64,000 nt of DNA from NCBI GenBank assembly GCA_037367405.1, contig JAZKJV010010753.1, positions 248,001 through 312,000 of the forward strand, in the 5' to 3' direction. A program made the position numbers and the translations under genes. Origin of the DNA: Ottelia alismoides (taxonomy: Eukaryota > Streptophyta > Magnoliopsida > Alismatales > Hydrocharitaceae). The notes below the pieces were generated by a model that saw only the letters and a list, made by a program, of their open reading frames with translations, ran no database searches and had not been told where the DNA came from. Shown piece after piece: positions 36,682 through 50,582 of this stretch. Positions within the stretch are counted from its first letter, which is position 1. Each line of letters opens with the position of its first letter.

Positions 36682-38666
36682 TTCTTGATTTTATTGTCCA
36701 AGCAATAACCAGGTCTGACCTTTCTTATATAACAAATTGGATGTCCATGGATCTTAATCCATATGCACATAATCAATGGTGTAGATTATCCATGCTTTCT
36801 AATCAATGACCATGATTTTACTGCATAAAATTGCAACAATAAATTAATTTAAAATAAACTAAATATTCATCAATATAATTTAATTTAATTTAAATTAATT
36901 AACATGTGGAATGAATGGAAAGAGAGCAAGCCTCCTTCCTTTCACAATAGACGATTACATTGAATTATGATTTAATGGTGGTCGTCCACCGTCCATAAAG
37001 GGAAGGTGGGTCTCTCATTCCCATTTTGTGTGATCTCATATCTCAACAAATATCCACATATGCAACAACTTTTGTTCCACAATTTTTCACCAAAATAATT
37101 TTAAATTATTTTCTGATAATTTCAATCATGTCATTGACAATTAGAATCATATTCATCCACCCAATATAATATATAAATTATATTTGCAATTATTCATATA
37201 ACATGAATCCAATTAGCATCAACATTTAATTCATAAATACTGCTCACAATTAAATCTCTCCAACATATTATAAGTTACATTTATAATATTGTGATTATTA
37301 TGGATAGTGATATCCATATCAATCATATATTTGGTAATTAAATCATATTTAATTATCTTAGATAACTATTCTCATATGTTCAAAAAATATAAAATACATT
37401 AATATTATCAAAATCATATTTAATCATCAATTTCACAATGCTCAGGTACGCTATCAACAACAGAATTATTCTCGAACTCTTTCAAGAATAATATGCTTTC
37501 TTAGTGAATACTGGGAGATAAGGACATTACAATTGTACATTCCATGTATAGTGACTTAGATACTGAGATCGTATCTCATATCCATATCATGGGAACCTCT
37601 CAAAGATGTTGGATTAAATCAAACAATAAATTTAGTCTTCTCATTGCATTGAATCACATTCAGATCAATGTCCAACATTTCGACTAAGATCAGATTACTA
37701 ATCTACTAGGAGGAATTACTAAAACCCAAACCTATTTCATCACTCCATCAGAATGGAAGTGTCATGGTTATACAACCATTTACGTTCACATCACCCTCGA
37801 GTATTTGTAATACCCATACATCCTGAATGCTAGAAGACATATAACAAATCTGAAGTTTTAGATCATATTTAGATTGTCTTGTTTAGGGTTTTAGCACTAA
37901 TTTTATTATTCGATCATTGGGAGTTGGTATCGATCATATGACTTCTAAACACATATATCATACCTACAAATTCTTGTCATGCTTCCAAAGCAAGATTATC
38001 ATGCATGGGATTTGATCGGTCCCAATATCTCATGAGTGAGATCATGTCTTCCAGTTCAGTAGTGAACCTGTAGGATCCTTTTGAGAGATCGTATTACTCA
38101 TATGCCATCGTATGAACACCGTCTCGACGATGTATATACCTTTGTTAGGTCATCAACCTAATGGTCTACTTAATGCACATACTTAGACATAGTCAGAGAA
38201 TGCATGCCTATATCGTGACAACATAAAACATAGGTCTTGGTTATCCCGATCTCGCTAAGTCAACTCTTTGACCTAATTTATCTGACACCTCTGAATCTCT
38301 ATTCCTTTGTAGAGGACCTGCATCAAGAGGTCGGTCAAATATCAACCTTTAGAAAAAGACATCTCCTTCTCAGGCTAGAGACCAACTCTTAAGAATCATT
38401 TGATGGTGTTTGATGAGTCCTCATTCCAACTCTTTAGATATCATCCAAGCACCATCCTCTACGATGCACCATTGAATCAATAGTTGTGTGATTGTTAAGA
38501 TGGACAATGTATATAACCCTAATTGTACCAAGGGATCTTATAAGTGCATTCATTCATTTAGTCTCTGATAAAGAGTGAAAATAAATCAATAATATTTATT
38601 GATATATCAAATATTACAATAACATTTATCGTAGAAATGATTAGCTCTGTGCTTACATGGCTAACA
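36099..38666 (-). repeat. 3' LTR of Copia element C
   Basis: 2568 bp. It aligns with the fragment 50583-52235. A compound microsatellite, (AT)n at 36612-36648 then (GA)n at 36649-36676, lies in the transcribed leader; only a remnant remains in the other LTR (about 51080). On the minus strand a TATATAA box is near 36724-36730. The flanking five bases on the left are AGAAC (36094-36098); the partner copy is not in the window. Confidence 0.85.
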
Positions 38667-38681
38667 ATATCCCACTAGACC
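38667..38681 (-). other. Polypurine tract of Copia C
   Basis: On the minus strand GGTCTAGTGGGATAT directly precedes the LTR start TGTTAGCC. It is related to the tract of D and A. Confidence 0.7.
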
Positions 38682-39020
38682 TCAGAATAATTCATGTGCA
38701 ATCTTTAAATCCATGCTCATTACACGCATATAGAAAACCTTTTGGGGTAAAGGTTTGGTAAGGGGATCAACAATGTTATCGGTAGAGACCACTTTAGTGG
38801 TGATGATATCACCATGCTTTTGAATCTCTTAAATGATGTCGTACTTACTTTCCATGTTGCTCTTTTGATGTCACATGGGTTCCTTCGCCTGAGCTATGGT
38901 TCTTATGTTATCGCATAGCAACGAGATGAGAGTATCAAAGGAAATCACACTAAGTTTCAGGATGAACTTGTGTAACCATAACACCTCCATTGCAGCATCC
39001 GATGTGCTAATATATTCATC

Positions 39021-40020
39021 TTATGTTGTTGAAACACTTGTAATGTATTGTTTCTTGCTTCTCTGGCTCACAACACCATCGTTAAATAAGAATACAAACC
39101 TTGAAGTTGACCTGCAATCATCTATATAAGATTGAAAGTCTGAATATGTGTATCCTAAGACTAGGAGATCACTATCTCCAAAGAGTAAGATGTAATCTTG
39201 TGTACATCTTAGATACTTAAATATGTTCTTCACTACATTTCAGTGTTGTTTTCCATAGCATGATTGGTAACGGCTTACTACTCTGACTGCATGGTAGATA
39301 TCTAGCCTTGTACACAACATGGCATACATTATGCTTCCCACAACTGCTAAGTAAGGGCATCCATCCATGGCTTTCTTATCCTCAACATTTTGAGGATATA
39401 TCACTTTAGATATGTGATTACGATGTCTTAAGGGAAGGAAGCCTTTCTTGGATATATCCATATGGAAACATTCCAAGATCTTCTTAATGTATCCACAATG
39501 TGACAATCCCAAAATCTTCTTTTCTCTGTTTATGAATAACTTCAGACCCGAGATATAAGCGCTTCTCCAAGATTTTTCATCTTGAATGTATGGGACAATC
39601 AAATCTTAAAACTAGTCATCATCCATGTATCATTCCAAATAATAAGGGTGTCATCTACGTAATGCACTATGAACACAATGACAAGCCCACTACGCTTCTT
39701 GTACATACAAGGTTCATCAGGATTCTAAAAAAAATCATAACTCTTTATGGTTTCGTCAAATATGATGTTCCAGCTATGAGAAGCTTATTTGATCCCATAG
39801 ATGGAATTCTACAGTTTGCATACTTTTCCTTCCTCAGTCATGAAGCCTTGAGGTTGCTCCATATAGATACCCTCCTCGAGGTATCCATTGAGGAATGTAG
39901 TCTTGGTGTCCATCTGTTGGATGTCATATTCAAATATATAGCTATAACTAGCAATGACCAGATGGATTTAAGCATAGTCATAGGAGAGAATATCTCATCG
40001 TAGTCGATGCCTTCTTTCTG
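39021..40020 (-). pseudogene. Reverse transcriptase and RNase H of Copia C, broken
   Basis: RT comes first in element direction: 39590-40020 contains LNGYLEEGIYMEQPQGF and the polymerase core YVDD (intact), with stops and frameshifts between. The open frame 39240-39602 continues with LGLSHCGYIKKILECF, KKGFLPLRHR and GSIMYAMLCTRLDI, the conserved end of Copia RT. The frame 39021-39233 is RNase H (IFKYLRCTQDYILLFG, then GYTYSDFQS in which the usual catalytic Asp before Ser-Asp is Tyr). Motif matches are clear. Confidence 0.85.
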
Positions 40021-40647
40021 TGTGTATCTCTTCGCTACGAGTCGTGCCTTGAAGGTCTCTACCTTCCCATCATAACTTTTCTTTCTCTTGAAGATCCATT
40101 ACACTCAATGGTTTTTACCCCTCTAAGTAGATCATATAGGGTCCGTACACCATTCTTGTACATGGAGTCTATTTTGAACTTCATTGCTAGCATCCATCTC
40201 TCCATGTCATGATCTTCGAGTACTTTATCAAATTAAGTTGGATCATTGTTAGTTTCACCTAACACATGGAATCTGTACCTTTCAGGTGGTACAACTACCC
40301 TTGAACTCCTTCGAAGAGGAACACGAGTTTCATCTCCATTCACATCTTCAGTTTCTAGTTCAGGAAGCTCAATATCATCATGGGATTCAAGAATTTTACA
40401 ACTCTAGAGATGAAAACCTTTTGAGTCTCCTGATTGTAGAGTGGTATTTAATACCATCTTTTACATACCCAATGAAGTAACACTCTCTAGTGCGAGATTC
40501 TAGTTTACTTGCATACACATTCTTCGCGTGGACCAAGCAACTCAAAATCCTCAAGTGTCCAACACTAGGTTTGGTTCCAAACTAAATCTCATGAGAGGTT
40601 TGGGGTACGGATTTGTTAGAATCTTGTTGGAATATATATTGTAGTCT

Positions 40648-40977
40648 TTACTGCATATCCCCATAAACTAGAGGTAAAAAGGCTTTGCCCTTCATTGAAC
40701 GAACCATGTTTATGATGGTCATGTTGCATCTTTTAACAACATCATTTAGTTGGGGAGTTTCAGGAGGAGTGACATGGGATACAATTCCTCTCTCTTTGAG
40801 GTATTCCTTGAAATCATCTGAGAGGTACTTGCCACCTCGATCAGATCGAATCCATTTAATATTCTTACCGGTTTGGTTCTCAATCAAAGCCATGAACTTT
40901 TTGAACTTTTCAAAGGTTTCATATTTATGGCGTAGGAAGATAAACCCATATCGTGAATGGTCATCCATAACCATCAA
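40648..40977 (-). pseudogene. Integrase core of Copia C, broken
   Basis: A 109-codon open frame covers most of the catalytic core: MVMDDHSRYGFIFLRHK (first Asp), IRSDRGGKYLSDDFKEYL (second Asp), then TPQLNDVVKRCN, where the catalytic Glu position appears as Lys. Loss of that residue, plus the short frame, means it is inactive. It lies upstream of RT, the Copia order. Confidence 0.88.
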
Positions 40978-41395
40978 ATAATATCGATGTTCATTTCGAG
41001 TCGTGGTATTGAAGGGACCACATACATCGGTATGTATTAGGTCAAGAATACCCTCACATTATGTACCCTTATTTAGAAAGGGTGATATTGCCATTTTACC
41101 TTAAATGTAATGTTCACAAGTATGTTAAGTTTGGATATTAAGAAAATCTATGGGTCCATCTTTTATAATTATGTTGATCCTAGCAACAAATGAATAGCCA
41201 TGCCTTTGATGACACTAATTCTTTTATGGTTTTTATTAGTGAGTGTGTCATTCATCAATGCACAATTCATAGATTCTAGTATAAATTAGAATACCATCTG
41301 CAATATGTTTATAGTAATGACTTATGATAAGCTTCTCAGAGAACAAGAACAAACATCCATTTCTAACTAACTTAGATATAGATATTAAGTTCCTT

Positions 41396-41729
41396 CTAAC
41401 ATCTGAACATAAATACATTCTTTAAGTATGCGGACTCTCCCACTATTAATGATAGCCTGCATGTCCCGACAGTGACTGCTGCAACAATTGCATTAGATCC
41501 CATATGGATGACTATCTCCCCTTGATCAAGATTTTTGGTCTCCTGAAATAGATGCAACAAATTGCATACATTAACAAAAAACACCAGTATCTATGACCCA
41601 ACTACCTTCTTGTCCTACAAGGAAATCGGTTCCAATGATGAAAGTAGATTTTATACATGCAAGGGCATTATCTTTATTCTTCTCAAAGGTTTTTAGAAAA
41701 TCTAGACAAACTCTTTTCCAGTGCCCTAG
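41396..41729 (-). pseudogene. gag end and protease/pre-integrase segment of Copia C
   Basis: In element direction: the second half of the gag zinc knuckle (41729 leftwards, encoding GHWKRVCLD), then GSNAIVAAVTVGTCRLSLIV in the 41396-41584 frame, typical of the segment after the Copia protease. The first half of the knuckle lies across the F insertion at 48362-48385. Confidence 0.7.
41725..41729. repeat. Target-site duplication of solo LTR F, left copy (CCTAG)
   Basis: It is repeated at 48362-48366. Joining across the insertion re-forms a contiguous Copia zinc-knuckle reading. Confidence 0.9.
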
Positions 41730-41933
41730 TGATGAATCTACGTTTCATCATCTTTATTCTATCATTTTGGCCTTAAAAACCCTAATAAATGCGTATAAAT
41801 AGTATTAACTTAGGCATTTTATCATTCTTGCATCATTGTGTAAATAATGTACAAAATACGGTTTTAAAGCCAAAATTATAGAATAAAGAAAATAAAATAA
41901 AAATAAAATATTGTAAATATTTTATGACCCGAA

Positions 41934-44742
41934 TGAATGATATGGGGAGATCCTCAAGCACATCACGAAAGTATGGGCATCGTATCGAATTCGACGAAGA
42001 ACGACTAGTCGTACTAGTTGTTCTATGCAGCGGAAATTAAAAAAATTTTTATATGATGAAACCACATGATCCAAGAACACTTCTCAGATCGTTTCGTCTA
42101 AATCACAAACAAGTAATAGGATTACCTCTTGAAGCGTGGTTGCGATCGAGTCTCTAAACGAAGAGACCTCCTGTCTCAAGTCCGATCCGACGGAGGAGAT
42201 GCTTGCGAGCGCGGGGATGAATCGCGTGCTTCTCGCAATCCATGTTGATGATCCAAGCGGCGGATCTCCTAATCTCGACACACGAGATCCGACGTCTTCT
42301 TCATGAGAGAGGCACACCGAAGGAGATGGAGATCCACGAGCAAACGATCGGGCAACATAACGACGACCCTGCGGCGATGGAGAACCTCTCTAGGGCATCC
42401 ATGGTGGACGACCATGAGAGAAAGAGAGAGGGCTGACGTGTAGAGAGAAAGAGAGAGAGATATAGAGAGAGAGAGACTTATGTCTCTTGTGTGTTGTGTA
42501 AAGAAGAGCAAAGGGGTGCCTCTCCTTTTATAATATTTTAGGATCCATGGATCTCAATCCATGGGAAAACACCAATCAAATGGTTCACATTTATTTATGT
42601 TTCTTTCAATGGCTAAGATTTATGTTGGTAAAAACCAACAACAATTAATTTAATTTAGATTAAATCTATATTGATAAATCAATATAAATCAATCTCAAAT
42701 TAAATCAATCAAGCATGGAGATTATGGAATGAAGATTGCCTCCTTCCATAATATTGGATTTGGTGGCAATCTCATGCAATCTCACGAGATCTCATGAGAA
42801 TACATTATTCCATGGAAATCTCCAAGATTTACAACAACACTTGTTGTAAATTATTCTACAAAAATAATTCATAATTATTTTGTGAATATTGCAATATTGC
42901 CATTGGAAAATTGTGAATCACGTTCACAACCCAAAATAAAATGTGAATTACATTTTCAATTAATTGTCCAATGTGAATCCAATTCACATCGACATTTAAT
43001 TAACAAATGTAAATTACAAATAGCACTCTCTTATATATTATAAATCACATTTACAATATATATGACTAATATGGATATTGCTATCCACATTATTCATATC
43101 CATGATAATTAAATCACATTTAATCATCTTGGATCTCTATTCTCATGTGCCCAAATAATATGAATCACATTCACATTATTTTCATCTTGGATAATCAAAT
43201 CACATTTAATTATCTAAGATAGCTCTCTTTATAATATGAATCGAATTCATATTAATCATGATAATTAAATCACATTTAATTATCCATTTTCTCAATGCTC
43301 AGATACATAATATCAACAATGAAATTATCCTGAACCCTTTCAAGGATAATGCGCTTTCTCTGTGAATACTTGGACATAAGGACATGGCGATTGTATTGTT
43401 CCACACACAGTGACTTGGATATTGAGATCATATCTCAAATCCAGATCGCGGGCCTCCCATAGATGCTTGATTAAATCAAGACCGCAAATCTAATCTTCTC
43501 ATTGCATCTGAATCACATTCAGATCAATGTCCAACATTTGGACCAAGATCAGATCACTTCTATACTGAGAGGAGTCACTAAAATCCAGACCCGTTTCATC
43601 ACTCCCTAGGAATGGAAGCATCATGGTTATACAATCGTTTATGATCACATCACCCTCAGGTATTCCCAATACCTGTATATCCTGCATACTGGAAGACTCA
43701 GAATAAACCCGAAGTATTAGATCAACTTTATACTGTCTACTTCATGGTTTTATTAGTAAGTTTCTCATTCGATCATTGGGAGTCGGTATCGATCATATAC
43801 TTTCCAAAAGCATATATCATACCTAGGTCTTGATCATATACTTTCCAAAAGTATATATCAAACCTACAAATTCAGTCAAGCTTGCAAAGCGAGATGACCA
43901 TGCACAAAATTTGATTCTTTCCAATATCTCATGAGTGAGCTCATGCCTTCCGGTTCAATAAATGAACCTGTATGATCATATACTTTCCAAAAGCATATAT
44001 CATACCTAGGTCTTGATCATATACTTTCCAAAAGTATATATCAAACCTACAAATTCAGTCAAGCTTCCAAAGCGAGACGACCATGCACAGAATTTGATTC
44101 TTTCCAATATCTCATGAGTGAGCTCATGCCTTCCGGTTCAATAAATGAACCTGTATGATCCCTTTGAGAGATCGTATTACTCATATGCCCTTATATGCAC
44201 ACCAGCGCGCCGGTGTATAGACCTTGGTTAGGTCATCAACCTATTGGTCTGCCAAATGTACATACTCAGACATATAGTAACACATCTGTCTCCGGTCAGA
44301 GGATGTGTGCCTGTATCGTGACAACATACGATATAGGACTTTGGTTACTCGATCTCGTTAGGTCAACTCTTTGACCTAACTAATCTGACACCTCCAAATC
44401 TCTATTCCTATGCAGAGGACCTGCATCAAGAGGTCGGTCAGATATCAACCTAATTGAGAAAGGATTGCCATCTCCTACTCAGCTGGAGATCATCTCTTAA
44501 CAATCATTTGACGGTGCTTGATGAGTCCTTAATCCAACTCTTTAGATATTCATCCAAGCACCAGCCTCTATGATTCAATAGTTGAATCAACAACTGTATG
44601 ATTATTAAGATGGCCATGGTACATAACCGTAATTGTACTAATGGACCTATTATGCAAATTATTTATTCTTCATTTCATATCAGGGAATGATATTCACAAT
44701 AACATTTATTACATAATGGCTCGTCGTGGGCTCGCATGTCCA
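41934..44742 (-). mobile_element. Copia solo LTR 'G' (D/A/B family)
   Basis: 2809 bp in minus orientation, starting TGTTGGACAT at 44742 and ending near 41934. CCGAA is duplicated at 41929-41933 and 44743-44747, with F sequence on both sides. Without its internal 183-bp tandem duplication it is about 2626 bp, the family length. The promoter TATAAAA is on the minus strand at 42527-42533, followed by a GA/CT-repeat leader (about 42418-42475). There is no internal domain. Confidence 0.9.
43791..44156. repeat. 183-bp tandem duplication inside solo LTR G
   Basis: 43791-43973 and 43974-44156 are near-identical copies, each beginning GATCATATACTTTCC. They differ at only a few places (for example GCTTGCAAAGCGAGATG against GCTTCCAAAGCGAGACG). 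The D, A and B LTRs have one copy. A GATC word at each junction is a plausible seed for replication slippage or unequal exchange. Confidence 0.9.
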
Positions 44743-47700
44743 ACACCGAAACCCCGAGACCTGGGCATTTTGATGACTAGGTTGACAAGGAAGAAAGTAG
44801 GGGGAGATAAGGGCCAAAATACAATAAAAATCCCTTTTATTTAATTCATTCTTTATTCATTTTGGGACATATTTTTAGTTCCACTTTTTATACTTCAAAT
44901 AAAGAAATTTTAAAACATGAAAGTTGTAGATAATTAAAAAATTAAAAATATAAAATTGATTTCATACAAAAATAATGTACAGATAAAAAGTTATGATCTG
45001 AATAAGTTTCCAAAATCCCAACTTCCCAGACCTGTATCTCTCAAATAAAAACTCAAAATATATCAAAATCACCTTGAATTGTATATAACTTCTAATAAGC
45101 TATTTAATGAAGGTTGTTTTATATTTTTTAGAGTTACGGTTTGAAAGTTGAGTTTTGGACCCCTATTGTATAACAATATTGATTAAAATATTCATTTTAT
45201 TTATTATTCATTATTTTTATAATTTTATATTTTTATAATTTTGTAAATATTATTTATAATTAATGTTAAAACAGGAATAAAAACACAAAGAAAACATAAA
45301 AATAAAATACTTATATACAATACATAGAAGAAACACCTATAACTATACCTATGTAAATAATACATCTATTTATTCAATTGTACAAAATACTTCAGAAAAA
45401 TAAAATAAAATATAGTTGAGTTCATAAAATTAAGTTGTAAATATATAAAATGATTAAAAAAATTAATAAAATTAAATATACAAAATAAAAATAAAACATT
45501 AAAATATATAGATGAATATACCTATATATAACCTATAAAAGGTAACTTATAATTTTAAACGTCTAAAAAATAAATAAAAATCATAATAAAATAGTTTTTA
45601 AAATAATGAATATTTTTTAATTAATAATTAAAAAATAATAATTTTTTTATTCTTTATTTGATTTTTGAAGTCTTTTTCCAGAGGTTTTTCCTGGTTGGTC
45701 CACGTGGACCAACCAAGAGGCTCGGACAGTTGGTCTTCCGTCAATTGTCTGACCCCCCTCTACTGCATTGTTAGAACGTTGGTTGTCCCATCTTCTCAAT
45801 TTTTTGGGGGCAATTCCTTTCACCATTTCCTGTCGATCTCTTCATGACTTTTTGTCCCCAGTTATCGAGGATGCACGCCTACAGCTCTCCTTGGGCCCCA
45901 TGAATATGAAACGACCGCTACACATCAATCTTCGAGCCCCTTCGGTCCGTTTGTACATAAAACATCCAAGCCTCCCATTGATCCTTGAACCCTCTTTTGA
46001 CCGAGCCTTTCCCCTCCATCGTGCGTCCTAGACTGGCGAATATGACAGGGTCACCTCCGACCAAGTGGAGCGGCACTAGGAGAAATTGCGGACGGTCTCC
46101 ACCCACCTCCGGCGAGCCCTCCATCGAGGTACCTTCCTCCTGGACTTTTCAGCTCGTCGAGGTAGTCTTTCTTCACATTTCTTTGTACTTTATTTAGCTG
46201 TAGATAATAGCTTCGTCGTAGTATCTTTACTCGTGATGATTCGCTCCCGTTCCACTTCCGCCATCGCCTCGTCGGAGCTTGCTCCGATGAGTTCCTTTTT
46301 CATCTCCACCGCCTCGTACCACAGTTAGGAAGGTAGGGGCATTTTGCCCTCAACTTCCTTAACGTATCTTGCAGGTTCGGGTACTTTCAATGTTGCTGGA
46401 GCTCGTTCTGGAAGCCTTGCTGAAGTAACTGGAGCTCTTGAGATTCGGAAACCTCGCGCGAGCCCTCTGGCCTCCACCGGACCCTTTTGGAGCTGCCAGC
46501 ACCTTAGGAAGATCTACAGGAGCCTCGGGCACCGTTTTGGAGCTTCGCCGAGCAGCAGAGGAGAGAGATCGACGCTGTGGAAACTTGCATCTCCGCGACT
46601 TCTTCCCAGTTTGTCGAAGGGACCTCACCGCCGTTAGATTTTGATGGTACCCCAGAAGATACAACAACCATCGGATTGGGAGCTTCTAGCGCCATTGATC
46701 GTCTTCAGAAGATCTAATCTAGGCCGTCGACAGCGAAGGGGTATCGCGTTCCCTCCTCACGCCACGTATTTAAGTGAGCGGCTCACAACCGTTTGATCGC
46801 GCCCTTAGCGCGGGTATTTTGTCGTCTAACCCCCTCTACTTTTTGTATTTAATATTTAGAACTTAATCATTCATCTGCAGTTACTGATTTTGTGTAATAT
46901 TTGCATTTCCCCCTAGACTATTCGTATTTGCGTACATACCCTTGCTAGCGAGGCACACGTGCGCGAGCACGTGCGCTTAGCTATATTCCAGGCAAGGGTT
47001 TGTCCTTTATTGTATTTCAAAACAACCCACGAAATGTTTATTCTAGTGATATTTTTGTGGAAATTTTGTGATTAAGTCCCTAGATTTTTGAAATTACCAA
47101 CACATCCCTGCCAGGTCACGTGCCCTGTACACGTGACTTTAACGATTTTGCATGGATACCCCTCTATTTTTGGCTATTTGTATTTAGTCCAGAAATATTT
47201 TTATTACCTTATAATTTGTTGGAAAATTGCATTCAACCCCCCGAACTTTGACTTAATTACAAATGAGCCCTTGCTAGTAGTGTAGTTTCTCTTTGTTGAT
47301 TGTATTTATTTCATGCTATAAAATTCAAAAAATCACCAAAAAATACGCATAAGTTCCTATTGCATTGTGCTTCCATGCCATATTTTTATTTTGCATTTTT
47401 GTCGCATTTTATTAATTATAAAATTAAAAAATATGCATTTTCTTCACTGTTTGCATGAGAAAATACATAAAGTTACGAACGTTTTTGAAAAATTCCAAAA
47501 AAATTATATTTTGTTTGTTTGTGCATCTTTTACCTTCAGACCAAAAATCCTAAAAAATGTAAAAGAAAACTCATAAAAATAGAAAAACTCTAAAAACCTT
47601 CATAAAAGTTTATAAAATCCATAAAAAAATCTAAAAATTGTGTTTTCTATTTTCGAATTTTCTTTATTGTATTATCTGTAGTATAAAATTAATTTGTAGA

Positions 47701-48361
47701 ATTTTTACTGTTTTCTATTTTTCATCTCCATTTTTATTTCGGTTAGTAATTTTATTCACTATTTTAAGTATTTTTGACTTTAAAAATACCAAAAAAATAG
47801 CAAAAATATAGGAAAATAAAAAAACATTAGAAAAATATAAAAAGCACAAAAACATTTTATTTCCCGTATTTTGTCTATTTCTACATATTTTTATATCTCT
47901 CTCATTTCTCTTGTGTATATATATCCTACATAGATTTATATCCTTTTTTAAAAAAGGAAAAGAAAGTATAAAAATACAAAATAGAAAAGAAAATACATAA
48001 TCAGAAATAAAAAATCAAAATAAAAAATATAAAGTAAAAAATTAAATAAAAAATATAAAATTAAAAACCCACAAAAATTAGCACTTGCATAGACAAGTAC
48101 ATCACATTCGCATTTGAGCTTGATTGCCCCGATCTACCTGTTTCGTTCCTGTGTTCGACACACTACACATACTTGCACCTATATACATCTTTGTTGCAGA
48201 GTTATAATAAAATTTAACTCCGCACATTTACTTTCATTGCTTGATTTATCTGTTGTGGGTTAATTGTTGTTTGAATTTGGATGTCTTGTAGGTCGCCACA
48301 GCGACTGCGTCTCCACCTTGTGTGAGACGTACTTTCGACCTGTGAAAAATTTCATTCAACA

Positions 48362-50566
48362 CCTAGTCTTTTACAATTATGACATACATCATTTTGTTGG
48401 ATATCATATGTATGGAAGCTTGTAAAGATGAGTCAACACTTTGACTCTTCTTCTTCTTCTTATTCACTCGTTATACCGGACTCTTCCGGAATCCATGCTT
48501 CTGATTGCGCTCTATGCAGTTCAGATCATTGAACACCCTTTTAGATTCATTACTATTTCATGGGCATTTTATGTTCATATGTTGCTTCCGAAGCACATTG
48601 GACAGAGACCTCAGGATGTACATCGAACCATTGAGTGGTCCCTATTAATTTTTTCATTAAGTTTAAATTCTTACAATGACATAGGGTTTGTATGCTTGTG
48701 TTCAGTGAAAACATAACCGATGTTCTGTCCAAAGATAACAATCCAAATTATGAAGACAGTCTGAATAATTTTATCCGGTCAATTTGTTGACCTCTAGAAG
48801 CCTACTGAGCGTTTCATGGATTTCATGTCTGAGATTAAGAATGCACTTATTAGAACATATAAATAATTATATATTCAAATTTAATTTTTTTGACTAAGGA
48901 TTTTTAATTGCATTAGTCTTTCCTTTTAAACTCTAAAAGTACATTCCCTTATTAAACTTTCAATCAAGAGATATATTTACCGTTATATCTCTAGAAAAAA
49001 TTGTTTTTTTACATTTGTTATATCCCAATAATATGAGAAATCGCAACTCGGATAAAAAGAAGAGGAACTCCTTCTGCTTCGCAAGTCCAACTTCTATTTT
49101 CCAATTAGGTCTTTAATATATGGGCCCATCATCCTAAGGTGATGTTGACTCGTTATTAATTGAATCAATCGTAAACAGAAATAGAACTCGCTATGTGCAA
49201 TCCAATACTTCCTCAATTATATAAGGAACAATATTGAGGTCACTATGCATACAACCACACTCTTTCAAGAAGCAAGGAGTCTAATCCATGTGTATTTTAC
49301 ACCAGAGCTATCACTTCGGATAAGCGTCTCTAGCAGACAATCCATAGTGGTGGAACCCTTCGCCTTGATAGGAGGCCATGTGTCTCATTTATATGATCCT
49401 TCAAATATTATTTAAATTTTAATTAATCATTATGAATCATATTCAAATAATTAATTCTTCCATGGGAATTACATCTCTATTTATAATAGAGTGTTTATAT
49501 TTACTTAGATCTAATTAATTTAATCATATTAAACCATTATCAATTCAATCAATGATCCAACCAACAAGCAATTAGGATTTTCCTGATATTACCATATAGT
49601 ATTAGCTCCAACAAGTACGTATTATTCTTGAGTTTTAGTAATTATAGTACAATTTGATTTACTAATATTGCCCATTCATCAAAATAAATCAAGGCAGGTT
49701 GGATAGATAATGCTAACAGGGAGTGCTTCTACTCCAAATGTTGAAGAGGGTGCAAACTAAATAACCCATTAGCATATCCATTGCCCAGACACCATCACCA
49801 TAACGACTCGAGACAATAATCGCTGGATTAATGTACTTGTAGTTTTATCGATCATTCCTTTGATGATCGATATTATACTATATAGTAATCACCTAGAAAT
49901 CTTAGGTATCTTAAAATAGTTCTGATATCTTAAATTTCTAATCATATCAAGCAAACATATTTTGCATGTAAAAGTTGATGTATAACTATTATAGGTTAAA
50001 CTACGGTTTTTGTCATGAAACATTCATTCAATTGTAATTAATGTTTAATCAAATATCTCCATAAAAATTAAGCATATACATTGAATGATAAACACATTAA
50101 GAAAGTAATCTTGATGATCCAATCATCATCCGACACATCTTCACTAAATATGGAACATCTAGGGAAAATGGAGAAAAATCCCATGAAAGAAATTCGAGCA
50201 TGTTAATGGTTTAATTATCTACTTAAATAAAGTTTCTATTTCATGTTTCATGAGAAACAACAATAAAAAATTAATCTGTTACATATTTATGAATACATGC
50301 AAAAACAATGTCACTGCGGGAGCTTTTCGAATTACAATTTATGTACCATTGGTGACAACTATTAGCTATTGATTTGGGGACATATTTAGAAAGTCTAAAT
50401 GCATTTTATTATCCAAAAAATTCGTCCAAACAATACATAACCAATAGCATTTCATTTTAACAAAAACAATTCAAAACATCTCATGCATAAATTACGAGTC
50501 CATGTGCATCTGATATACAAAACCTCATTCCCTTAAGCTTTGGGTCATATCCAAGACCTTTGAGCA
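48362..50566 (-). other. Internal leader and gag part of Copia C
   Basis: It begins with the right CCTAG duplication and the first half of the gag zinc knuckle (minus strand, CHNCKR). 49010-49400 aligns with the conserved leader block of D and A. Between lies AT-rich decayed gag with no frame above 91 codons. Confidence 0.6.
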
Positions 50567-50567
50567 A

Positions 50568-50580
50568 GGCTTTGATACCA
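50568..50580 (-). other. Primer binding site of Copia C
   Basis: On the minus strand TGGTATCAAAGCC, two bases inside the 5' LTR. It is an initiator-Met type site with one G-to-A difference. Confidence 0.8.
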
Positions 50581-50582
50581 CT

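Larger units (their letters stand above)
41730..48361 (+). mobile_element. Athila-like solo LTR 'F' in Copia C, carrying solo LTR G
   Basis: Without G it is about 3.8 kb. It starts TGATGAATC, three bases, then a near-palindromic TTTCATCATC, and ends TTCATTCAACA. CCTAG is duplicated at 41725-41729 and 48362-48366. It has a GC-rich central promoter region (45680-46980) with CACGTG-type cores near 46950 and 47115, and TATTTAAG at 46767, like the H LTR. No primer site, polypurine tract or coding domain is found, so it is a solo LTR. The short frames in the GC-rich part have no recognisable product. Confidence 0.82.

Noticed and set aside
36606..36809. 67-codon frame starting MRIYIYIY...RERERE
   Set aside because: Translation of an AT/GA microsatellite in the C LTR.
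39590..40003. 137-codon plus-strand frame
   Set aside because: It is antisense to the Copia C reverse transcriptase, whose YVDD motif is read from the other strand here.
45665..46695. Cluster of frames of 60-102 codons on both strands
   Set aside because: GC-rich promoter/leader part of solo LTR F; no domain, no conserved frame.
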